DNA from: Nitrososphaerota archaeon
GTDB lineage: Archaea > Thermoproteota > Nitrososphaeria > Nitrososphaerales > Nitrososphaeraceae
Reading direction: 5' to 3'
DNA length: 39,373 nt
Assembly: GCA_005877075.1 (NCBI GenBank)
Contig: VBPX01000023.1
Coordinates: forward strand, 1-39,373
Under the pieces are notes generated by a model, which saw nothing but the letters and a program-made list of their open reading frames with translations, searched no databases and had not been told where the DNA came from. Position numbers and translations under genes: made by a program. Shown in pieces: positions 33,236 through 39,373 of the stretch (position 1 is the stretch's first letter; every line of letters starts with the position of its first letter).

Positions 33236-35113
33236 ATGCGTATACTGTTATTACATTCAGATTTTATTGAATACCAGCCTATTTCAAAAGAAATACAGAC
33301 CGCAGAAGATCTGCCTTCCAAATCCAAAAAAAAAATAGACGAAGTGATAGTGGCGTTTATTGCCGTTGAAAAAGATGATGATGAGTCCATAATTGCTGAT
33401 GTTTGCAAGGAATTAAAGACCTATTCAGAGATCATAAAATGCGATAATTTACTAATCTATCCCTATGCACACCTAAGTTCAGATTTAGCAACCCATATCA
33501 AAGCTCAAACATTACTGGTTTTAATTGAAAAGCAGACAGGAGATCTATTTAAGAACGTAAATAGGGCACCATTTGGCTGGACAAAGTCATTTAATATAAA
33601 AGTAAAAGGACATCCACTTGCAGAAAATGCAAAAACAGTCCGAAAAAAGAACGGTAACAATACTGAATCCACGTCTGAATCTATGGCATTAAAATCAGAA
33701 GACGTGCTCAAGTCAATCTGGTATGTACTTGAACCTGGAGGTAATTTGATTCCAATAAATGACTATAAGTTTGAAAAAGAAAGTTTATTCAAAAAATTAG
33801 TAGATAACGAATTATACAAGAAGAGAACAGTTGTTGAAATTCCACCTCATGTGAGATTAATGAAGAGGTTAGCAATAGCTGACTATGAACCTTCCTCAGA
33901 TGGTGGAAATATGAGGTACTATCCAAAAGGACGATTGATGAAATCACTAATAGAAACATACGTAACAAGAATGATTCATGACTATGGGGGAATTGAAGTT
34001 GAAACACCGGTAATGTATGATTCCAATCATCCATCAATACAGAGTTATTTCAATAGATTCCCGGCTAGACAATACAATATACAATCAGACAACAAGCAGC
34101 TTTTCTTAAGGTTTGCAGCCTGTTTTGGTCAATTCTTGATGGCCAAGGATTTCCAAATTTCTTATAAACAGTTGCCATTGAAGCTATATGAATTAACAAG
34201 ATATTCATTTAGAAGAGAAAAGAGTGGAGAATTGGTAGGTCTTCGAAGGCTTAGAGCATTCAGTATGCCAGACTGCCATGCCTTTTGTAAAGATATTGAT
34301 CAAGCAAAGGAAGAATTTGTTAAAAGATTTGAATTGTCACTGAATGTTATTGAAGGCCTAGGAATTTCCTCAAGTGACGACATTGATATGGTTTTTCGTT
34401 TTACTACTGATTTTTATGAAAAAAATAAAGAGTTTATTAGAACATTCGCAACGAGAATAAAAAAACCTATTCTTGTAGAAATGTGGAAAGAAAGATTCTT
34501 TTATTTTATAGTAAAATGGGAGTTTAATTTCGTAGATAACTTGGGAAAAGCTGCTGCATTGTCCACCGACCAGATCGATGTTGAAAATGGGGAAAGATAC
34601 AAAATTGAATTTGTTGATAGTGATGGTACGAAAAAGTATCCCATTATACTGCATAATTCTCCAAGCGGTGCTATAGAACGTGTGATATACGCACTACTGG
34701 AGAAGACTGCTAGAGATTCAAATATGGGCAAGATTCAAGCTTTACCATTATGGTTATCACACACGCAGATCAGGATAATACCTGTAGCATCAAAACATTT
34801 AGAGTTCAGTGAAAAAATTTTAGTTGAACTTGACAAAAACAATATTCGAACGGATATTGATGATAGAGAATTTTCTGTTGCTAAAAAGATAAGAGAAGCA
34901 GAATCTGAGTGGATTCATTTCATAATAGTCATTGGAGACAAAGAAGTTGATGATGGTAAAGAATTTGTAGTTAGAGAAAGATTAGCTAAATCCCAATACA
35001 GCACATCATTGGCTAATCTTATAAAGAGGATCAAGTCAGAAATTTCTGATAAACCATATCTTCCATTAAACCTGCCAGTCTATTTATCAAAACGCCCGAT
35101 AATAATGGTATGA
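33236..35113 (+). CDS. thrS: Threonyl-tRNA synthetase, archaeal type
   Basis: A 625-aa class II synthetase. The N-terminus MRILLLHSDFIEYQPISKE begins the archaeal-specific editing domain (about 1-145), related to D-aminoacyl-tRNA deacylases, which removes serine mischarged on tRNA-Thr. The catalytic core has RFAACFGQ (zinc Cys), RYSFRREKSGELVGLRRLRAF (motif 2, here 21 residues across 322-342 approximately) and MPDCHAFCKD (zinc His). Motif 3 appears as SPSGAIERVIYALLE. The anticodon-binding domain starts near residue 505 with WLSHTQIRIIPV. It is complete and monocistronic or co-transcribed with the next small gene. Confidence 0.96.
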   Translation: MRILLLHSDFIEYQPISKEIQTAEDLPSKSKKKIDEVIVAFIAVEKDDDESIIADVCKELKTYSEIIKCDNLLIYPYAHLSSDLATHIKAQTLLVLIEKQTGDLFKNVNRAPFGWTKSFNIKVKGHPLAENAKTVRKKNGNNTESTSESMALKSEDVLKSIWYVLEPGGNLIPINDYKFEKESLFKKLVDNELYKKRTVVEIPPHVRLMKRLAIADYEPSSDGGNMRYYPKGRLMKSLIETYVTRMIHDYGGIEVETPVMYDSNHPSIQSYFNRFPARQYNIQSDNKQLFLRFAACFGQFLMAKDFQISYKQLPLKLYELTRYSFRREKSGELVGLRRLRAFSMPDCHAFCKDIDQAKEEFVKRFELSLNVIEGLGISSSDDIDMVFRFTTDFYEKNKEFIRTFATRIKKPILVEMWKERFFYFIVKWEFNFVDNLGKAAALSTDQIDVENGERYKIEFVDSDGTKKYPIILHNSPSGAIERVIYALLEKTARDSNMGKIQALPLWLSHTQIRIIPVASKHLEFSEKILVELDKNNIRTDIDDREFSVAKKIREAESEWIHFIIVIGDKEVDDGKEFVVRERLAKSQYSTSLANLIKRIKSEISDKPYLPLNLPVYLSKRPIIMV

Positions 35114-35205
35114 CATTTTGCTAGTAATTTATGCAAACAATTCTATTTCTCAGATGATTTTTTATTTTTGAATGTTTTTATATTTCATGACTGCAATCCC
35201 ATTCA

Positions 35206-35415
35206 ATGGGAAGAATAGAAAGAGGAGTAAACTGCAGTGTAAATGGATGCACAAATACTGCAGAAAGATCAATCAGTGGAAGTAAGGCTAGCATGGCCTC
35301 GGATTTGATAGTTAATACCTCAAACAAAAGAGTATATTTATGCAAACAACACTATAAAGAATGGAAAAAAGCAACTAAAGAAGATAGAGAAAATGAGCGA
35401 GCAAGATGGGGTTAA
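35206..35415 (+). CDS. Small zinc-finger-like protein
   Basis: A 69-aa basic protein with a probable single metal site: Cys10 and Cys15 in VNCSVNGCTN, and Cys46-x2-His49 in VYLCKQHYKEWKK. The tail is charged and helical (TKEDRENERARWG). I do not know a named family; such tiny C4/C3H proteins are common in Thaumarchaeota and usually bind nucleic acid or protein. It has its own ATG 92 bases after thrS and converges with the agmatinase-like gene. The conserved metal-ligand spacing and clean frame support it being real. Confidence 0.75.
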   Translation: MGRIERGVNCSVNGCTNTAERSISGSKASMASDLIVNTSNKRVYLCKQHYKEWKKATKEDRENERARWG

Positions 35416-35437
35416 ACAAAGTTAGAAACAATCGACT

Positions 35438-36391
35438 CTAAACATATTTTCTTGGAATTATCCTTAGCAGTGTATGTGTTGCAAGTGTTCCTTCTCTGTA
35501 ATCATCGTTCTTAATAGAAACTTCTACAAGATCCATTCCGACAAGATGTGACGAATCGTTAATACTACGAATAATCTTTATTATTTCAAATGGATCTAAT
35601 CCAAATGGTTCAGGAGTTCCTGTACAAGGAACATACGGCAAATCATAAACATCTATGTCAAATGATATGTATGTGTTTCTATTACAAGTAACTTTAGAAA
35701 TATATTCACACACATTATCAATATTTTTTTTAATATTCCATGGGTCAAATGTTATTATACCATTTTTTTCTGCAATCTTATTTTCCTCCATATCTGCCTG
35801 TCTTATTCCTATTTGGATGATATTTTTACCCTGAATGTATCCTTCTTCCATCAATCTGAAGAATGGCGTAGTATGACAGAGCTTCAAACCACCATATTCA
35901 GGTTTTAAATCTCTATGGGCATCAAAGTGTATTAAGAGAGGATCATGATGAGAAAGGCCCTTAAAACAAAAATAGGATATAGTATGCTCACCACCCAAGA
36001 TAAATGGCTTCTTTTTTGCTCGAGATAATTCCTTTATTAGAGGTGGAACCTTTTGATCTAAAAATGAAAATAGGGTATCTATTTTGTTGGAATTGTTGTG
36101 ATATGGTAATTTAATATCTCCCAGATCAAAAATTTTTGCAATTTCTTTGATATCTTTTTTTTCATCGTAAACAAAGGTTTCAATTTGACGTCCTGATGTA
36201 CTTCTAATTGCTTCAGGTCCTCTGCTTGTCCCTTTCCCAAATGATGTTGTCAATTCCAACGGAATTCCAAAAAAGACGATGTTTGCATCATTGAAAGTAG
36301 TCTTCATATCGATATCACCAAAGGAACAACCAGCGTTAGTTCTTTCTGGAGGAATAAAGAAAGAGTCCAAGAGATCTAAAATTTTTGTCAA
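35438..36391 (-). CDS. Agmatinase/arginase-family ureohydrolase
   Basis: A 317-aa member of the ureohydrolase family. The binuclear manganese ligands are visible: LGGEHT (His136), HFDAHRD (Asp157, His159, Asp161) and SFDIDVYD (two Asp). CTGTPEPFGL is the typical loop after the last ligand. Archaeal members mainly hydrolyse agmatine to putrescine and urea in polyamine synthesis, which is the preferred call. Arginase, formimidoylglutamase or guanidinopropionase cannot be excluded without the substrate loop. The urea released could feed ammonia oxidation in a ureolytic strain (inference). It is separated from polB by 63 bases on the same strand. Confidence 0.87.
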   Translation of the reverse strand: MTKILDLLDSFFIPPERTNAGCSFGDIDMKTTFNDANIVFFGIPLELTTSFGKGTSRGPEAIRSTSGRQIETFVYDEKKDIKEIAKIFDLGDIKLPYHNNSNKIDTLFSFLDQKVPPLIKELSRAKKKPFILGGEHTISYFCFKGLSHHDPLLIHFDAHRDLKPEYGGLKLCHTTPFFRLMEEGYIQGKNIIQIGIRQADMEENKIAEKNGIITFDPWNIKKNIDNVCEYISKVTCNRNTYISFDIDVYDLPYVPCTGTPEPFGLDPFEIIKIIRSINDSSHLVGMDLVEVSIKNDDYREGTLATHTLLRIIPRKYV

Positions 36392-36454
36392 TGTCTATGT
36401 TGATTACTAGAATACAATTATATTTATTTTTTAAACTAATTTAAAATAAATATA

Positions 36455-39154
36455 CTAATTTGACCAAAATAATTCATCTAAATTACTCTGTCTTGGCTTG
36501 CCAATTATGGATTTGAAATTTACATCTAATGCTGTCAAAAGTTGATCGAAAGTAGATTCCATTGCTTCCAAATATTTTTCTGTATCTATTTCTTTGTGGT
36601 TTGCAAGCTCGACGGGTTTAACTCCTTCAGCTGTTTTTGTTTTTACATATGAAATAATATCTCCTGCCTTAATTTGTCTACCATTATCGGAAAATAACTT
36701 TGCGGCCTTTATATGTTGAGGGATTCCCTTTATTGAAGTGGTCGTGGAATCATGTCCGTCTATTGATGTTATCCTTATGTTTTCGGATGTTTTTTTACCA
36801 TATTTTTCTGGAGACTTATTTATCATTACGTTAAAAGAAAGTTCCTCCAGAGGATATTGATCTGATTCTAAATTTTTTGCACTTTCTTGAACAATATCTT
36901 TTATTTTCTCTCTAGCAGTATCAAAATCCTTTTCAGTATTAACTTTCCCTAATATATTCAACATACTGTAAAAGGTTTTCCTTATGAAAGTTGGAGTGTG
37001 AGATTTTTTGCCTGTTAGGCCCTTTACATCTACAGTTCCGTCCTTCAAGACACCTAGGTAATTTTTTTTCAGATTGTTAAAAACTACATATCGATATTCT
37101 TTATCTAATTCTAGATCTACACCCTGATTGGCTTTTGCCCATTTTGAAATTTCTTCTACTTTTCCTTGTGAAGGATCCCTCAAAAATAATGAATCGGTAT
37201 CGCCATATACTACTTGTATTCCTGTTTCTTTACATTTATCGATTGTTTTAGTTATAATACTTCTTCCAATCGCTGCCGTAGCATCGGCAACGGGTAGACA
37301 GTATAATGGAAATATTTCAGCTCCCATCACACCATAGCTTGCGTTGAGAATAACTTTAATTGCCTGACTTACCACTGTATAGAGTTGTCTTTCTTCATAC
37401 GAAATTGTTTTGTCTTTTGATAATTGTTTATAATAATTAACCCGAAGATCTCGAAGTGAACCTATAAGAAGAGAGGTTATTCCTTTTTTCTCCTTGCAAG
37501 TCCAGTATGTTGTTTCAGAAATCCTTTGGTTAGGATCCTGGCTACATGAGTCGTGAGGGCAGTTTACTGTTTCATAAGATAAATTATGCACTTTTATTAT
37601 ACTTGGATATAGACTAGCAAAATCTACTACCGACACATTGAAGTGAATCCCAGGTGTAGGTTCAACAACAAGACCTCCTCTGTATTTCTTTTCTTTTATA
37701 ATAGCTGAACTTGACACCTGTCCCTTGTTCCGTAACTCTTCGCTATGAGGAATTAGCGCATTTATCTTTCTATGCTCGTAAAATAACATGCCCCTAATCC
37801 ACTGGTTAACACCAACTCTGGAGAGGTCTTCTACAGATAATCTCGATATTCTCGCAATTACAAACAATAGTTTTAGAAGAAGATTATCATTGAAGCTTGT
37901 AAGCCTAAGAGTCAGTTCTGTATCTTTCAGGCAGTATTGAGCTAATTTTTGAATTGATAAATCGCTGATATTTCCTTCGAATTCAATTTTACTATCATTT
38001 AAAAGCGCCTCTGTTATTGCATTTAATCTATATTCAGAGTATTTGTGGCTAAATGCATAGATTTGAATCGATCTATTTTGAAATGTTCTAAACAGGTCAA
38101 TGTGTACGCCATGTTTGAGTTGAACTGGATCTGCCTGGATACCTTTCTTCACGAGTGAATCACGTTTGACCAGTATAGGAATTTCTTCCTTTGGGATTAT
38201 TGTATGGTTTATCGGATCAATTGCAGGATCCTGCGATCTTTCATAAATATATGGAAGATCAAAATCATCACCATTAAAGGTAACTAATACATTATACGTC
38301 CAAATTGTTTTAAATGTTTTTTCTAAGAGTTCTTTTTCAGTCTTACATATTTCAGCTTCTAGAATAAGTTCTGTTCCATCAGAGTGATTCTTATCTTGTT
38401 CAAGAAGGAACACCTTTCTTAATCCATCACTAGAAGCGATACCTATTGCAGTAATTTTTCTATCATGTTCTCGGGGTATTGGCATTCTCCCCTCCTCTGA
38501 ATCTACTTCAATATCAAGAGCTATTCTCTTCATTTCTGGAATAGGTTGATTTAATAGCTCCGCCCATTCTCTAACATATTTCCGGTATTCATCATTTCTT
38601 GCTTCCTTGCTCTCCAAAATTTTATCCCAGAGAAAATTTTTCAAGGCAGTCTGGACAATTTCGGACATTTGATACGGGTCTTCTTTTATTTCGTCGCCTA
38701 TTCTTTTGTAGTATGAGCCTGGAATCAATCTTGTATCGTACAGGTAATTTTCATGATACTTGATGTTGGCCTCCCACACATTGAGTTTTTCCCTTATGCC
38801 ACCCTTGCCACCTATTGACAAGGGATCAGGTGCAATTATTTTTATTGTTTGAATTTCTTTGTCCGATAGTAGATCCATTTTTCGTATTGTCTGCAACTCG
38901 AATTTCTTTTCAATGGCTGCAATTTCTTCTGCTCTTTTTTTATTTTCCAATTTTGTATAACAATATGGTTTGTGACCTGTCTTATCCTGCCAAAAGTATA
39001 TGGTGTGTGAATTAGGATCATAGAATTTTAATTGAATTTTCTGATTTTCACCAGAATAAATCGCTGATATTAACATGACACGAGTATTTACTGGAAGATC
39101 CCTCCAATATGTCAAATCCTGTTTTTCGTTTTGAAGAAGAGGTGATTGGTCCAA
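36455..39154 (-). CDS. Family B DNA polymerase
   Basis: An 899-aa replicative-type polymerase with 3'-5' exonuclease. Exo motifs are LDIEVD (Asp214, Glu216), FNGDDFDLPY (294-301) and YCLKDTELT (Asp411). Polymerase motifs are DFASLYPSI (Asp511), the fingers helix with KVILNASYGVMG (600-611) and YGDTDSLF (652-654 catalytic DTD). Cysteines near the palm insert (532, 537, 553) may bind metal. All catalytic residues are present, so it is an active PolB1-like enzyme rather than an inactivated paralogue. The start is TTG 39154. The N-terminal domain carries the usual uracil-reading pocket region, which I could not verify residue by residue. Confidence 0.95.
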   Translation of the reverse strand: MDQSPLLQNEKQDLTYWRDLPVNTRVMLISAIYSGENQKIQLKFYDPNSHTIYFWQDKTGHKPYCYTKLENKKRAEEIAAIEKKFELQTIRKMDLLSDKEIQTIKIIAPDPLSIGGKGGIREKLNVWEANIKYHENYLYDTRLIPGSYYKRIGDEIKEDPYQMSEIVQTALKNFLWDKILESKEARNDEYRKYVREWAELLNQPIPEMKRIALDIEVDSEEGRMPIPREHDRKITAIGIASSDGLRKVFLLEQDKNHSDGTELILEAEICKTEKELLEKTFKTIWTYNVLVTFNGDDFDLPYIYERSQDPAIDPINHTIIPKEEIPILVKRDSLVKKGIQADPVQLKHGVHIDLFRTFQNRSIQIYAFSHKYSEYRLNAITEALLNDSKIEFEGNISDLSIQKLAQYCLKDTELTLRLTSFNDNLLLKLLFVIARISRLSVEDLSRVGVNQWIRGMLFYEHRKINALIPHSEELRNKGQVSSSAIIKEKKYRGGLVVEPTPGIHFNVSVVDFASLYPSIIKVHNLSYETVNCPHDSCSQDPNQRISETTYWTCKEKKGITSLLIGSLRDLRVNYYKQLSKDKTISYEERQLYTVVSQAIKVILNASYGVMGAEIFPLYCLPVADATAAIGRSIITKTIDKCKETGIQVVYGDTDSLFLRDPSQGKVEEISKWAKANQGVDLELDKEYRYVVFNNLKKNYLGVLKDGTVDVKGLTGKKSHTPTFIRKTFYSMLNILGKVNTEKDFDTAREKIKDIVQESAKNLESDQYPLEELSFNVMINKSPEKYGKKTSENIRITSIDGHDSTTTSIKGIPQHIKAAKLFSDNGRQIKAGDIISYVKTKTAEGVKPVELANHKEIDTEKYLEAMESTFDQLLTALDVNFKSIIGKPRQSNLDELFWSN

Positions 39155-39262
39155 TTATTACTCACTGGAATTAATTTCAAGTACAGAAAAAGGATAATTA
39201 TCTTTTGCTAATGGTATTCAATTTAATTTATAATAGTAGATGTGGTTTTCGCAAGTATTAGA

Positions 39263-39373
39263 TTAAATAACCATTTCATTTTTTTCTTTTCTTCTAATCA
39301 TGACAACACCAATAGCGTAGAGTGCAATCATTGGTAGTGCAACAAACCACATGGTGACACCACTTCCATCTGG
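39263..39373 (-). CDS. C-terminal end of a membrane-anchored protein (runs off window)
   Basis: The minus strand is open from the window edge to TAA at 39265-39263, giving 36 residues. They consist of a short PDGSG spacer, one hydrophobic helix (VTMWFVALPMIALYAIGVVM) and a basic stop-transfer tail RRKEKNEMVI. This looks like a C-terminal anchor of an exported protein whose main domain lies outside the window. The family cannot be identified. A 108-base gap follows before the polB start on the same strand. Confidence 0.55.
   Translation of the reverse strand, partial: PDGSGVTMWFVALPMIALYAIGVVMIRRKEKNEMVI

Noticed and set aside
1-39373. CRISPR arrays, rRNA genes, insertion sequences
   Set aside because: No regularly spaced direct repeats, no rRNA-like sequence and no transposase were seen in reading through the window.

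Overview
The window is archaeal and almost certainly from an ammonia-oxidising thaumarchaeote (Nitrososphaeria). The informational genes are archaeal: family B DNA polymerase, Orc1/Cdc6, aIF2-beta, ribosomal protein S26e, and a ThrRS with the archaeal N-terminal editing domain. There is also a zinc-ferredoxin-like di-cluster protein, a class II HMG-CoA reductase for isoprenoid lipids, an archaeal-type CDP-alcohol phosphatidyltransferase and intron-containing tRNAs. The low GC together with exopolysaccharide-type genes recalls terrestrial group I.1b lineages such as Nitrosocosmicus, but that placement is inference. Genes are dense, no gene-free gap exceeds about 200 bases, and many starts are TTG or GTG.

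Layout. 1-436: the N-terminal part of a tyrosine recombinase beside a tRNA-Arg(GCG), which looks like the edge of an integrated element. 595-4447: a split methionine synthase (homocysteine module, then folate/B12/AdoMet modules) and a small HExxH protein. 4464-7351: trpC-trpB-trpA on the minus strand. 7539-8987: orc1/cdc6 and a winged-helix gene. 9110-17720: mixed housekeeping genes (CTP synthase, NAD kinase with a C-terminal winged helix, PfkB kinase, S26e, phosphatidyltransferase, secreted matrixin-like protease, aIF2-beta, ferredoxin, sugar aminotransferase). 17851-17971: a tRNA-Ser(UGA) that appears to carry two introns. 18064-20474: a membrane-anchored sugar dehydrogenase-like protein and HMG-CoA reductase. 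20601-27628: a tightly overlapping histidine operon, hisG-D-C-HAD phosphatase-hisB-H-A-F. 27699-33171: a surface polysaccharide region (hyaluronan-synthase-like GT2, nucleotide-sugar dehydrogenase, secreted GH5-like hydrolase, GT39-like membrane glycosyltransferase). 33236-39373: thrS, a small zinc-finger gene, an agmatinase-like gene, polB, and the C-terminal tail of a membrane protein.

The most striking signal is gene damage in otherwise ordinary biosynthetic genes. metH is interrupted by one in-frame TAA. trpB has lost about 32 nt at a highly conserved site and is frameshifted. The nucleotide-sugar dehydrogenase has no standard in-frame start, and the frame change at its 5' end looks like a +1 insertion. 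The sugar dehydrogenase has Arg where the family has its catalytic His. These could be real gene decay (loss of prototrophy) or partly assembly error. The trpB deletion is hard to explain by sequencing error. The second notable item is the tRNA-Ser with a D-loop intron plus a canonical 37/38 intron.
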